From: a bacterium
GTDB lineage: Bacteria; Acidobacteriota; Thermoanaerobaculia; Multivoradales; JAHEKO01
Length of the DNA: 64,000 bases
NCBI GenBank assembly: GCA_024224155.1
Contig: JAAENP010000004.1
Span: 1 to 64,000, forward strand
Direction: 5' to 3'
In this document: one piece after another, positions 1 to 8,531 of the stretch
Position numbering within the stretch: position 1 is the first letter of the stretch
Layout: each line of letters begins with the position of its first letter
Made by a program: the position numbers and the translations under genes
Notes under the pieces: model-generated
Seen by the model: only the letters and a program-made list of their open reading frames with translations
The model's database searches: none
Told to the model about the DNA's origin: nothing

Positions 1-74
1 AAGCGCCTAGTCGTCCTGGGAGCAGAAAGCCGTTCACGTTCGAATCTGGTACCTGTTCCCGAGTTTCTTGAAAG

Positions 75-151
75 TGGTAGGCCCGCGCGGACTCGAACCG
101 CTGACCTCTACGATGTCAACGTAGCGCTCTAACCAGCTGAGCTACGGGCCT
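75..151 (-). tRNA. tRNA-Val (GAC)
   Basis: Read on the minus strand this gives a complete 77-nt cloverleaf. The 7-bp acceptor stem starts at 151, followed by T8/A9 and a D-arm with AGCTGGTTA. The anticodon stem CTACG/CGTAG encloses the loop TTGACAT, so the anticodon is GAC. The T-arm carries GGTTCGAGTCC, and CCA is encoded in the DNA at 75-77. It decodes the valine codons GUC/GUU. It lies head to head with the CorC-type gene, about 265 nt away, and no other tRNA sits beside it. Confidence 0.96.
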
Positions 152-416
152 AAGAACCCCCGTCGATGCCAGAAACATTAGCCCCGAGCGCGCATCGACC
201 ACCACCCGAGCCAGGAGAACTTACAACCGCACTCGTCCACTGTCAATTGGCCGCCGGCCCGTAGGAACATCCCAGCCGCCGACAACGCGCCCGGTGCTGG
301 CAATCCGGCAAGTATTTGCTGTGCTAAGCTCCCGCCGTTCGCATGGAACCCGACTCCGACCCCCCTGATCCCAGTCCAACGCCAGACACGGTGAACAGCC
401 GGTCACTCGGTAGCCG

Positions 417-1775
417 GTGAGCTCGGTCTTGCTCGTCGCCAGCGGGCTGCCCGGCTCGCTTGAACTGAATCCCTGGCTGGGCCTGACACTCGGGCTCTTT
501 CTGGTCCTGCTCAACGGCTTCTTCGTCGCCGCCGAATTCGCGCTGGTCAAGCTCAGGCCGACCCAGCTGGCGCCGGACGTTCGCAGAGGCGAGCGCCGCG
601 CGAAAGTGGCCAAGCACATGCTCGGCCACCTCGACGCTTACCTTTCGGCGACTCAACTCGGCATTACCCTGGCAAGCCTGGCGCTAGGCTGGATCGGCGA
701 GCCGGCGTTCGTATGGCTGCTCGAGCCGGTGGTGACCAAGCTCCCCGGCGCCACACCGGCGCTGGTCCATTCGGTGAGCCTCGGGGCCGCGTTTCTGGTT
801 ATCACCGTCCTTCACATCGTCCTGGGCGAGGTGGCGCCCAAGTCGCTCGCCATCAGAAAGCCCAAACCTACCGGCCTTTGGATCGCGGTTCCGCTGTTCC
901 TGTTCTACAAGGCGACCTACCCGGCGATCTGGATTCTGAACCACGCGGCCAACTGGATCTTGAGGCTCTTCGGCGTCGAACCGCTGCACGGCGAGGAGAT
1001 CAGCCACGACGAAGAGGAGCTCCGACTGCTGCTGGCATCGACGGCGAACGACCGTCTCACTCGCCAGAAGCGGCGTATTCTGGACAACGTCTTCACGTTC
1101 TCGGCCATGCCGGCGCGCAAGATCATGGTGCCGCGCAGGGATGTCGCCTACATGTCCACCCAGCGCTCGGTCGCAGAGAACATCGAGCTCGCGAGAAGAA
1201 CCGGCCACACCCGATTCCCCCTCTGCGACGGCGACCTGGATCACATCCTTGGCCTGATCCACATCAAGGACGTCTTTCGGGCCGTCCCGACGCCGAGCTC
1301 CCTGACCGAGGTCCAGCGCGAGATCCTCTTCGTGCCCGAGACTTTTCCGCTCGATCGTCTTCTGCGACGCATGCGCACCAAGAAGGTCCATCTCGCCGCC
1401 GTCCTCGACGAGTACGGCGGCGTGAGTGGCATCGTCAGCCTCGAGAACGTGATCGAGGAGATTGTCGGCGAGATCCAGGACGAGTTCGATCTCGAAACAC
1501 CCGAGATCGTAGAGATTCCCGGCGGCGGCTACGCGGTCGCGGGATCGACGCTGGTCGAAGACCTGGAACAGGCTCTCGACGTCGAGTTCAGTGAGCGGGA
1601 CGAAGACACCGTGGCCGGCGTCGTACTATCCGAACTGGGGCGCCGCCCAGAGTCCGGCGACACGGTGCGATTGGGTCCGCTCGAGCTGAGAGTTGCCGAG
1701 GTTCGAGGCAACCGCATCCATGCCCTCGAGGTGAGTCGCGCCGACGTCACCACGGCTGCCGGCGAAACCAAGTGA
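417..1775 (+). CDS. CorC/HlyC-family CNNM and CBS domain membrane protein
   Basis: This 452-residue protein belongs to the hemolysin C/CorC (CNNM) family, whose members are linked to divalent cation efflux or homeostasis. The N-terminal DUF21/CNNM domain has several hydrophobic spans, including LGLFLVLLNGFFVAAEFALV and the stretches around residues 100-180. A CBS pair follows at roughly 220-340, with the hallmark HIKDVF and YGGVSGIV segments, and a CorC_HlyC C-terminal domain fills about 355-445. The GTG start at 417 overlaps the stop of a 25-codon ORF (343-420), which could couple translation but may be chance. The exact substrate cannot be read from the sequence. Confidence 0.9.
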   Translation: MSSVLLVASGLPGSLELNPWLGLTLGLFLVLLNGFFVAAEFALVKLRPTQLAPDVRRGERRAKVAKHMLGHLDAYLSATQLGITLASLALGWIGEPAFVWLLEPVVTKLPGATPALVHSVSLGAAFLVITVLHIVLGEVAPKSLAIRKPKPTGLWIAVPLFLFYKATYPAIWILNHAANWILRLFGVEPLHGEEISHDEEELRLLLASTANDRLTRQKRRILDNVFTFSAMPARKIMVPRRDVAYMSTQRSVAENIELARRTGHTRFPLCDGDLDHILGLIHIKDVFRAVPTPSSLTEVQREILFVPETFPLDRLLRRMRTKKVHLAAVLDEYGGVSGIVSLENVIEEIVGEIQDEFDLETPEIVEIPGGGYAVAGSTLVEDLEQALDVEFSERDEDTVAGVVLSELGRRPESGDTVRLGPLELRVAEVRGNRIHALEVSRADVTTAAGETK

Positions 1776-1779
1776 GGCT

Positions 1780-3498
1780 TCAGGAGGGCGACTCGCTCAG
1801 AATCGCGTCGAGAACCGCGTCCACGGCGCTCGCCAGCGCCACCAGCTTCTTCTCGCCGTCTCGTCTCAGTGAAACCTCGCACTGGTCATTGGCCAGCGAC
1901 TTGGAGCCCACCACGACGCGAATCGGCACGCCGATCAAATCGGCATCGTTGAACTTGACACCGGGCCGCTCCTGGCGATCGTCGAGCAGGGCGTCTACCC
2001 CCTTTTCGAGCAAGGCCTCGTAGATTCTTCCCGCGGTCTGAACGACCTCATCGTCGTTCATGTTGAGCGGCACCACCAGTGCCTCGAACGGGGCCAGCGG
2101 AAGGGGCCAGATGATGCCCCTGTCATCGTGGTTCTGCTCGATGGCCGCCGCCACGGTCCGTCCGATGCCCAGCCCGTAGCACCCCATGACCATCGGATGG
2201 CTCTCGCCCTGATCGTCGAGGTAAGTGCAACCCATCGGCTCGGAGTATTTCGTGCCCAGCTTGAAAATATGCCCGACTTCTATGCCGTGAGAGATCAGGA
2301 GATCTCGATCGCAGTTGGGACAGGGGTCGCCGCCCTCGACCAGCAGCAGATCGTGGAACTCGTCGAGGCGCACGTCCTTGCCAAAGTTGGCGCCCACCCA
2401 ATGGGCGTCGGCCTGATTTGCCCCGCACACGAAGTTGCCGATGCCCTCGACCGACTTGTCGGCGACCAATCGCGCTCTCTCCAAGCCGATGGGACCGGCG
2501 AAGCCCACCGGCGCGCCGCTGACCTCTTCAACCATGGCCTCGTCCGCCAGCTCCAGCTCCTGCACGTCCAGTAGATTCTTGAGCTTGATCGAGTTGACTT
2601 CCCGGTCTCCGCGAACCAACGCCGCGACCGGACCTTCTTCGGTGCGATAGATGATCGTCTTGACGATTCGCTCGGGCTCCACGCCAAGGAAGGCGGCGAC
2701 TTCCTCGACCGTGGTTTTTCCGGGGGTTTCCTCCACACGGGCCTCCTCGGCCGGTTCTTCCTTCGGGGATCTCACCAGACCCGCCGTCTCCGCCTTCTCC
2801 TGGTTGGCGGCGTAGCCGCACTCGGCGCATCGCAGAACCAGGCTCTCACCGGTGTCGGCCACGACCATGAACTCGTGCGAAGCGGAACCACCGATCGTTC
2901 CCGAATCCGCCTCGACCCTGATGAAGTCGAGCCCGCACGCCCGAAAGATACGCTCGTAGGCACCGCCCATGGCCTCATAGGCTTCTTCCAGGCTCGCCGG
3001 AGTCGTGTGAAACGAATAGGCGTCCTTCATCAGGAACTCGCGGCCCCGCATCAAACCGAAGCGCGGCCGGATCTCGTCGCGAAACTTGACCTGAATCTGA
3101 TAGAGATTCACCGGCAGCTGACGATAGCTGGTCACGTCTTTGCGCACGATGTCGGTGATGATCTCTTCATGAGTCGGCCCGAAACAAAACTCGCGGGCGT
3201 GGCGGTCGTCCATCCGCAGCAGCTCTCTACCGTACTGCACCCAGCGTCCCGACTCCCGCCAGAGCTCGGCCGGCTGGATGGCGGGCATTGTCAGCTCCAC
3301 GCTGCCAGCGGCGTTGAGCTCCCGACGAACAATGGCCATCAGCTTGGAGAGACTTCTCCAACCCAGGGGCAGGTAGCTATAGATCCCGGCGGCCGCCCTG
3401 CGAATCATGCCGGCGCGCACCATCATCTGATGGCTCACCACTTCGGCGTCCTTGGGAACCTCGCGGGTCGTAAACAGATAGAACTGACTCCAGCGCAT
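1780..3498 (-). CDS. proS: Proline-tRNA ligase, bacterial type with editing insert
   Basis: Class II aminoacyl-tRNA synthetase charging tRNA-Pro. At 572 residues it has the length of the bacterial ProS with an inserted YbaK-like editing domain. Motif 2 is seen as FRDEIRPRFGLMRGREF, motif 3 as GCYGLGIGRTVAAAIEQN, and the anticodon-binding domain is C-terminal. The editing insert lies between motifs 2 and 3, roughly residues 220-390. An in-frame start 20 codons upstream lies inside the preceding TPR gene. I chose the ATG at 3498 because MRWSQFYLFTTRE is the usual N-terminus and it begins 2 nt after the TPR stop, implying cotranscription. Confidence 0.97.
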   Translation of the reverse strand: MRWSQFYLFTTREVPKDAEVVSHQMMVRAGMIRRAAAGIYSYLPLGWRSLSKLMAIVRRELNAAGSVELTMPAIQPAELWRESGRWVQYGRELLRMDDRHAREFCFGPTHEEIITDIVRKDVTSYRQLPVNLYQIQVKFRDEIRPRFGLMRGREFLMKDAYSFHTTPASLEEAYEAMGGAYERIFRACGLDFIRVEADSGTIGGSASHEFMVVADTGESLVLRCAECGYAANQEKAETAGLVRSPKEEPAEEARVEETPGKTTVEEVAAFLGVEPERIVKTIIYRTEEGPVAALVRGDREVNSIKLKNLLDVQELELADEAMVEEVSGAPVGFAGPIGLERARLVADKSVEGIGNFVCGANQADAHWVGANFGKDVRLDEFHDLLLVEGGDPCPNCDRDLLISHGIEVGHIFKLGTKYSEPMGCTYLDDQGESHPMVMGCYGLGIGRTVAAAIEQNHDDRGIIWPLPLAPFEALVVPLNMNDDEVVQTAGRIYEALLEKGVDALLDDRQERPGVKFNDADLIGVPIRVVVGSKSLANDQCEVSLRRDGEKKLVALASAVDAVLDAILSESPS

Positions 3499-3500
3499 GA

Positions 3501-5348
3501 CTATTGGCGTTCTTTTTCTTGCACCCGCTCGAGAACGCGATTCGTGTCCTTCATGCACTCCATCATCTTCTGCTGCACCGACATCCCCCTTCCCTCTGCC
3601 TCGCGGGCTCGCGCCAGAACCTGCTTCGCCTCTTCCTCGTCACCCGCCGCCAGTAACGCCATTCCCAGATGGGTCAAGGTCGGCGCCGACGGGTCCAGCT
3701 CACTCGATCGCGTCAAGAAGTCCACAGCCTCCTCGAACTCGTCGCGCTTGTAGTGCACCCAACCGAGCGCCGCCAGCGGGAACTGGCGCAGCTCTTCCGG
3801 TGAAGAGTCGAGCGAACGGCGAGCAAGCTCCAGGGCCTCATCGAGATCTTCCTCCATCTCGGCCAGCGAGAACGCCATTTCGTAGTATGCAATGGCTCGG
3901 GCAAAGCTCGACGAACCCTCTTCGAGCAAACGGTTTCCGACCCTGAAGCCCTCGCGAAAGCGACCTTCGGCCCGAAGCGCCTCGATCAGGGTCGCGCAGG
4001 CGGTCGCCTTGAGCATCTCGTTCGGCTCGAGCTCGAGCAGACGCCGAGTCGCCAGCTCGCTGTCCTTCGAGCGCTTGTGCTCCAGGCAAACCAGGGCAAA
4101 ATTGATCAGCAGCGTCGGATTGTCGGGCTCTACGTCCAGCGCCCGGCGATAGCAGGACAGAACACGATCGGGCCGCGAACGCGCGCTCGCTTGTGCGGCC
4201 TTGTCGAGCCAACCGCGCGCCTTCTCGGAGATCTCCGGCAGGGGCGACTCCCGGTGGCCAGAGAGATAACGAATCAAATCTTCATAGCGGAGCTTCTTGG
4301 GGTTGAGTCTCTGAGCGCGCCGAAAGGAATCGAGTGCCTTCTGGTGCCAGCCTCGATCCAAATAGGCCAGACCGAGCAGGTGATGAGCCTCTTCGTGAGC
4401 CGGATCCCGCCTGACGGTCTCCTCCAGCGATCGCGCCGCTCGAGTCAGTTTCCCCATCTCGTAGTAGCAACTGCCCAGTAGGAACAGCGCCTCCGGTACC
4501 GGATCGAGAGCCACGGCTCGTTCGAGAAGCGTCGCGGCGCTCGCCAGATTGCCGCGCGCGGCAAACACCGCCCCGAGACTGAAGGACGGCAGAAACGAGT
4601 CCGGATGGAGTGCCAGTGCGCGTTGCAGCAAGGTCTCGGCGCTTTCGGCGTCGCCTCGCTCATGCTGGATCACGCCGGTGTAGACAAGACCTTCATAGTG
4701 GTCGGGAGCGGCGGTCAGGACCTGTTTGAAGTAGGCCAGGGCCCGCTCGGTCTCGCCGTCGTTGAAGTAGGTCTCACCGATGAAATAACCAAGCTCGTAG
4801 TTCTGCTTGTCCAACCGGTACGCGGCCTCCAGAGCCTTGAGCGCGCGATCGACGTCGAACCCGAAGAGAGCGTACTCGGCGTCGTCCAGAAGCTCGACGA
4901 ACAGCTTGCGGCGCTTACCGGTGAAAAGGGCCGCCATCCGACCCTTGACCTCGACGAAGCGCTCGCGCTTTTCGAGGGCGAGCAGCTGGTAGTCCATGCG
5001 GGACTGCCAGAGATCGTTCCACTCCTCCGTATCGACGATTCGCTTCTTCTCCAAAAGCTCACGCAGCGCGGATACGCCGGTTTGGTTGACTACGATGCTG
5101 CGCTCCTGCTTATTGAGCGCCATCATCAACTCGCGAATCGTCACCGCCGATCGCTTGACCGCCTCTTCGAGGATCGAAATCCGCTCGAGCAGGTGCTCGT
5201 CGAAGGAGAAATCCTCCTCCGGTGAAGACTCTTCGAAGTCCGAGGGGACCTCGGCACCCTGCCCCGAAAGCACCAGCAGCTTCTGGTGACAGCGGGCGCA
5301 GTACTCCTCTTCTTCGCGATTCAGCGCTCCACAGGCCTGGCAGAACAT
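3501..5348 (-). CDS. Zinc-ribbon TPR protein
   Basis: A 615-residue cytoplasmic protein with no signal peptide. The N-terminus carries a zinc-ribbon knuckle with Cys3, Cys6, Cys17 and Cys20. A charged, probably helical stretch follows (about 50-130), then a long solenoid of tetratricopeptide repeats from about 150 to 590, recognisable by repeated A-x-x-L-G-x-x-Y-x-x-G signatures such as LGAVFAARGNLASAATLLERA. TPR solenoids bind partner proteins, but no partner can be named here. It is cotranscribed with proS, and a good sigma-70 promoter lies upstream at 5445-5473. A specific function is not recognisable. Confidence 0.85.
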   Translation of the reverse strand: MFCQACGALNREEEEYCARCHQKLLVLSGQGAEVPSDFEESSPEEDFSFDEHLLERISILEEAVKRSAVTIRELMMALNKQERSIVVNQTGVSALRELLEKKRIVDTEEWNDLWQSRMDYQLLALEKRERFVEVKGRMAALFTGKRRKLFVELLDDAEYALFGFDVDRALKALEAAYRLDKQNYELGYFIGETYFNDGETERALAYFKQVLTAAPDHYEGLVYTGVIQHERGDAESAETLLQRALALHPDSFLPSFSLGAVFAARGNLASAATLLERAVALDPVPEALFLLGSCYYEMGKLTRAARSLEETVRRDPAHEEAHHLLGLAYLDRGWHQKALDSFRRAQRLNPKKLRYEDLIRYLSGHRESPLPEISEKARGWLDKAAQASARSRPDRVLSCYRRALDVEPDNPTLLINFALVCLEHKRSKDSELATRRLLELEPNEMLKATACATLIEALRAEGRFREGFRVGNRLLEEGSSSFARAIAYYEMAFSLAEMEEDLDEALELARRSLDSSPEELRQFPLAALGWVHYKRDEFEEAVDFLTRSSELDPSAPTLTHLGMALLAAGDEEEAKQVLARAREAEGRGMSVQQKMMECMKDTNRVLERVQEKERQ

Positions 5349-5444
5349 CAGCTCTCGGTCGGGTTTTCAGCTGGGGAAATGTGTCGAGAAGCGGTTCCCC
5401 GGTCGGGTCTTCGACGAAAGAAGCCGTTCTCCAGCAACGCGCCG

Positions 5445-5473
5445 AGATTACGGCAACGCAGTTGGGGGGTCAA
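5445..5473 (-). promoter_or_regulatory. Sigma-70 promoter for the TPR-proS unit
   Basis: On the minus strand TTGACC (5473-5468), a 17-nt spacer and TAATCT (5450-5445) form a good sigma-70 promoter. Transcription would start near 5438 and leave a leader of about 90 nt before the TPR start at 5348. The -35 box overlaps the stop codon of the upstream bactofilin-like gene, so the two units are separable. Confidence 0.5.
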
Positions 5474-6375
5474 GCCGAGTCCGGCAAGGCTGGATCGAAC
5501 CAGGGCTCGCGTCGCCCGAACTTGGTACCGATCGCACAGCCTACGCCCAAGAGGGTGACGACGGTCCATGTCCAGGTGCCCAACCAGGGCACGAGCTTGA
5601 CCGCGCCCAACGTCAGAAGCCCGAGGATAGCCGCGTTGAGCGGATTCCAGCGGCGGTGCAGCCGTCGCGTGATCCATGCTCCCGCCGCGTGGAAGACCGC
5701 GACACTCCCCCAGAGCTTGAACAACAGCATCGACATCACAACCAGGAACAGGAGTGGGACCCCCATGATCGACGAGGCCAGCGCGCTGAAGAACAGCGCT
5801 GTGAGAAACAAGGTCAAGACGGTGCCCAGTCCGATGAGAAACATTCGCAGAGGCTCGGCAGCCACCGCGGAAGACGCACTCAGAACCTCTCGGCCACTCG
5901 AAGCCATGATCAAAACCGCCCATAGGAGCCAGGCGGCGAGCAGCGCCAGTTTGGCCCCCAGAATCACTCTCGAAAACGCCGACAACCCGAGGCTGGGGCC
6001 TTCGAGGAGAACCAGCCAGGCGCCGCTAACGGACGGATACGATACCGAGCGCCCGCCGATGATCGAGCCCGCTTCCGCCGTCAACCGGCCGCCGAGAACA
6101 AAGATATCGCCATCGACCCGCGCCTGATCGGCAACCGTAACGTCACCTCCGAGCACAATGACGTCACCTCGGGCCGTGCCGTTGACCCGAACCGAGCCAT
6201 TGACCGCCGCGACATCGTCGAGGGCGTCGCCGTCGATCACGAGATCGCGGCCGACCGCAACCAGCTGCCGGCGAGCCAGGCTCCCCTTCTCGACCACCAA
6301 AGCGGACTCCTGAGCCGGTAACAGTCCAGCCTGTAGAAACAGCACCAGAAAACCGACGGCTGTCAGTCTCTTCAT
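5470..6375 (-). CDS. Bactofilin-like polymer-forming domain membrane protein
   Basis: A 301-residue protein with a signal peptide (MKRLTAVGFLVLFLQAGLLPAQ). Residues 30-105 are a short beta-helix-like series, VAAVNGSVRVNGTARGDVIV and then VLGGDVTV...VLGGRLTAEAG, as seen in polymer-forming/bactofilin-related proteins. The rest is strongly hydrophobic, with about five membrane segments between 120 and 285. The combination suggests a periplasmic beta-solenoid anchored by an integral membrane domain. It sits directly downstream of the ECF sigma/anti-sigma pair, so it is a plausible member of that regulon. The function is not established. Confidence 0.7.
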   Translation of the reverse strand: MKRLTAVGFLVLFLQAGLLPAQESALVVEKGSLARRQLVAVGRDLVIDGDALDDVAAVNGSVRVNGTARGDVIVLGGDVTVADQARVDGDIFVLGGRLTAEAGSIIGGRSVSYPSVSGAWLVLLEGPSLGLSAFSRVILGAKLALLAAWLLWAVLIMASSGREVLSASSAVAAEPLRMFLIGLGTVLTLFLTALFFSALASSIMGVPLLFLVVMSMLLFKLWGSVAVFHAAGAWITRRLHRRWNPLNAAILGLLTLGAVKLVPWLGTWTWTVVTLLGVGCAIGTKFGRREPWFDPALPDSA

Positions 6376-6444
6376 TGAACCAAGTCTAACTCGGAACCTG
6401 GCCTGATTCCGCCACCGGCGGTCGGCCCGAGACGACCTGTCGCG

Positions 6445-7050
6445 TCAGGATCGGCCGCGCCGCTCCGAGGAGTCGCCCCTGGCCACTGCTTGGCGACGAG
6501 ACAGGTGCCAAAGGTAGCGCAGGAAAAGGTAGTCGACGCCGAGCACGAAGACTCCGAAGGCAGCGAACCCCACTCGCGAGCGCGACAGAAGCTCACCAAG
6601 GGCCAGTCCGATTCCGGACCAGGACGCCGCCAGGAGACCGGCGCCGGCCAACGCGGCCGAACGAAAGAGCTCCGCCATCGCGGCCAAGGTGCCGATCCAC
6701 GGTAGCGCTTCCCCCAGGGGCTCGCCCTGGAATGTGAGGGCGTAGGCCGTCGCGAGCAGAGCGACGAAGACCACCGCCGCGACGCGCCAGCTGGCGGGTC
6801 GGCGCATTTCCCACGGTGCCGGCGGCATGTTCTCCAGCACCCGTCGGGCGAGGTCCGGATCGGCTTCGATCTTGGCTTCGTCGAGCAGGGAATCCAGAGA
6901 GATCATCTCTTCGCGTACTGTCCGGCACTCCGGACAGCGAGACGCGTGCTCCTCCAGCTCCCGCGCCTCGCTTCGCGTCAGGCCTCCATCAAGCTCGAGG
7001 TAGGCGAGCTCGAGGTATTCGGAGTGTTGCTTCTGTTGACGGTTTCGCAT
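6445..7050 (-). CDS. Anti-sigma factor with zf-HC2 domain
   Basis: A 201-residue protein with an N-terminal zinc-binding anti-sigma domain showing His35-x3-Cys39-x2-Cys42. Hydrophobic spans at about 88-106 and 125-190 anchor it in the inner membrane. Such proteins hold their cognate ECF sigma factor at the membrane until a signal releases it. The gene starts 24 nt after the sigma factor gene stops, which is the usual sigma/anti-sigma arrangement. Two or three transmembrane segments rather than one make it somewhat larger than the simplest family members. Confidence 0.85.
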   Translation of the reverse strand: MRNRQQKQHSEYLELAYLELDGGLTRSEARELEEHASRCPECRTVREEMISLDSLLDEAKIEADPDLARRVLENMPPAPWEMRRPASWRVAAVVFVALLATAYALTFQGEPLGEALPWIGTLAAMAELFRSAALAGAGLLAASWSGIGLALGELLSRSRVGFAAFGVFVLGVDYLFLRYLWHLSRRQAVARGDSSERRGRS

Positions 7051-7074
7051 CGGTTCGGTGCACCCAGTCTCTCG

Positions 7075-7662
7075 TTAGTCGACGAGATAGTCCGCCAGGC
7101 TCTCCTTGAGGATCTGCCGGGCTCTAAAGAGCTTGTTCTTGACGGTTCCCAGAGGCAGCTCCTTCAACTCCGCAATCTCGGCGTAGGACAGCTCACCGTA
7201 GTGCCGCATCACGATCAACTCCCGATACTCCCACGGCAGAGCCTTGATGGCCTCGGTGATCGCGTCGCCACGCTCTTGATTTCGCAGCTCGCCGTAGGGC
7301 CCGCGCTCCTCGGACGGGAACTCCCAGGTCGAGTCGGTGTCCTGGTTCTTTGACGGCCGGTCCATCGACACCAGCTTGAGGCGTCGCTTGCGCAGCCGAT
7401 CGATCGCGGCATTCTGTCCGACCCGAAAGAGCCAAGTAGAGAATTTGTACCGCGAGTCGTACCGATCAAGAGCCTGAAAGGTCTTGAAAAAGACCTCCTG
7501 AGCCAGGTCGTGGGCCTCGGCCTGGTCGTAAAGAAGGCGATAGAGAAAGTTGACCAACCTTCCCTGGTAGCGCTTGACGATCTCACCGAACTGCTCCTTG
7601 TCGCCTTTCAGGACCGCCGCGATGATCTCCGCGTCCGAGTCTTCCGGCGGCTCCTTTGTCAT
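7075..7662 (-). CDS. ECF RNA polymerase sigma factor
   Basis: A 195-residue sigma-70 family factor of the extracytoplasmic-function class. Region 2 is about residues 25-95, with DLAQEVFFKTFQALDRYDSR and the FSTWLFRVGQNAAIDRLRKR segment that recognises the -10 element. Region 4 is about 130-185, a helix-turn-helix with LPWEYRELIVMRHYGELSYAEIAE and LPLGTVKNKLFRARQIL. There is no region 1 or 3. It is the first gene of a unit with a zf-HC2 anti-sigma factor. A possible self-recognised promoter lies just upstream. Confidence 0.94.
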   Translation of the reverse strand: MTKEPPEDSDAEIIAAVLKGDKEQFGEIVKRYQGRLVNFLYRLLYDQAEAHDLAQEVFFKTFQALDRYDSRYKFSTWLFRVGQNAAIDRLRKRRLKLVSMDRPSKNQDTDSTWEFPSEERGPYGELRNQERGDAITEAIKALPWEYRELIVMRHYGELSYAEIAELKELPLGTVKNKLFRARQILKESLADYLVD

Positions 7663-7671
7663 AAGTGTTAC

Positions 7672-7693
7672 GACGCCTCTCGGGAAAGGTTGC
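7672..7693 (-). promoter_or_regulatory. Possible autoregulatory ECF promoter
   Basis: On the minus strand GCAACC (7693-7688) is followed 12 nt later by CGTC (7675-7672), resembling the AAC...CGTC bipartite promoters used by many ECF sigma factors. The spacing is short for the classic pattern. It would place the transcript start only a few nt before the ATG at 7662. A sigma-70-like TAATCT at 7699-7694 is an alternative. Confidence 0.3.
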
Positions 7694-7725
7694 AGATTAC
7701 GGAAGTTGTGTCGGCCCGCCCGCGG

Positions 7726-7884
7726 CTAGCCTTTATTGAGCTTCCTGCCCACCAGAAACATCAGCCCTCCCATGGCCAACAGCCCGATTTCGGCGCGCAG
7801 TGCTTCGTAGAAGAGCCCCACCAGTAGCGCCGTGCCGACGACCACCAGGGCGAAGAACTGAAGCAGCCAGCCGAGCGTGCGCAT
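7726..7884 (-). CDS. 52-residue small membrane protein
   Basis: The ATG at 7884 opens a 52-codon frame ending at TAG 7726. The product has one long hydrophobic N-terminal helix (LGWLLQFFALVVVGTALLVG), a short acidic turn (FYEALRAEIG) and a second hydrophobic span (LLAMGGLMFLVGRKL), ending in basic residues. This is the pattern of a two-helix inner-membrane peptide. It lies in the 257-nt space between the thioredoxin-like lipoprotein gene and the sigma factor gene, on the same strand as both. I do not recognise a named family. Codon use and GC-rich third positions fit the neighbours, which supports it being real. Confidence 0.6.
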   Translation of the reverse strand: MRTLGWLLQFFALVVVGTALLVGLFYEALRAEIGLLAMGGLMFLVGRKLNKG

Positions 7885-7919
7885 CTAGCAATCGGTGATG
7901 GAGGTCGGGTCGCTCTGCG

Positions 7920-8495
7920 TCATGGCGTGGCGGCGGCACCGGAGCCATCGAGGTCGTCGCGGCCCGACAGCCATCCGTCCGCCTCGCCGGTGAGGAGTGC
8001 CACGAGATCCTTCTCGATGGCCTCCGGGGCGCTTTCCACGATTCGCCCCGACTCGATTCCGCTCTTGACTACGATCAGCGTCGGGACATAGAGGATCTCC
8101 TTACCCTCGAGAAGGTCTTCGGGCTCGCTCTTGGTTCGGTCCACGCCGACATATCGGATCGGAAACCCGAGATCTCCGCCAGCCATTTCCACCGCCCGCC
8201 AGAGCCGGGTCAGCTCGCGGCGACTGTCCGAGCACCAGGTCCCGAAGAAGACGACGACCTCGGCGTCGTCGACCGGCTCAGCCAACCGCCGGGACCAGAC
8301 CTCATCAGGCTCCGCCCGCACCAGGTCACCGACCCACTCCGGCATCTCGGCCAGAATCTCGGCCTGCGTCGTGGGGCCGACAATGGGCTCCGGCTCCGGG
8401 CTCTCGGACCGGCTGGTCTTGCCACCGGAAGCGCACGCGCCGAGCAAGAGACCAGCGACTACAGCGCCGGCTACAACCGGCGCAAACTCACCCAT
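7920..8495 (-). CDS. Thioredoxin-fold lipoprotein with CxxS active site
   Basis: From the ATG at 8495 this is a 191-residue protein with a signal sequence ending in the lipobox LLGAC (Cys21), so it should be lipid-anchored. The fold is thioredoxin-like: VVVFFGTWCSDSRREL is the active-site strand and helix, and YVPTLIV supplies the cis-proline. The site is CSDS, with no resolving cysteine, so a disulfide oxidoreductase role is doubtful and a monothiol or binding role is possible. A GTG nine codons upstream is an alternative start. It follows the HEAT-cyclophilin gene closely. Confidence 0.75.
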   Translation of the reverse strand: MGEFAPVVAGAVVAGLLLGACASGGKTSRSESPEPEPIVGPTTQAEILAEMPEWVGDLVRAEPDEVWSRRLAEPVDDAEVVVFFGTWCSDSRRELTRLWRAVEMAGGDLGFPIRYVGVDRTKSEPEDLLEGKEILYVPTLIVVKSGIESGRIVESAPEAIEKDLVALLTGEADGWLSGRDDLDGSGAAATP

Positions 8496-8531
8496 GCGAG
8501 GTTCTTCGACGCCCCAATTCACGCCGCGAGT

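Noticed and set aside
1-74. A second tRNA, suggested by GTTCGAATC at 38-46
   Set aside because: The bases flanking the T-loop-like motif do not pair as a T-stem, and no acceptor or anticodon stem can be found.
343-420. 25-codon ORF overlapping the GTG start of the CorC-type gene
   Set aside because: It could allow translational coupling, but the Pro/Asp/Ser composition and lack of a good SD make a real peptide unlikely.
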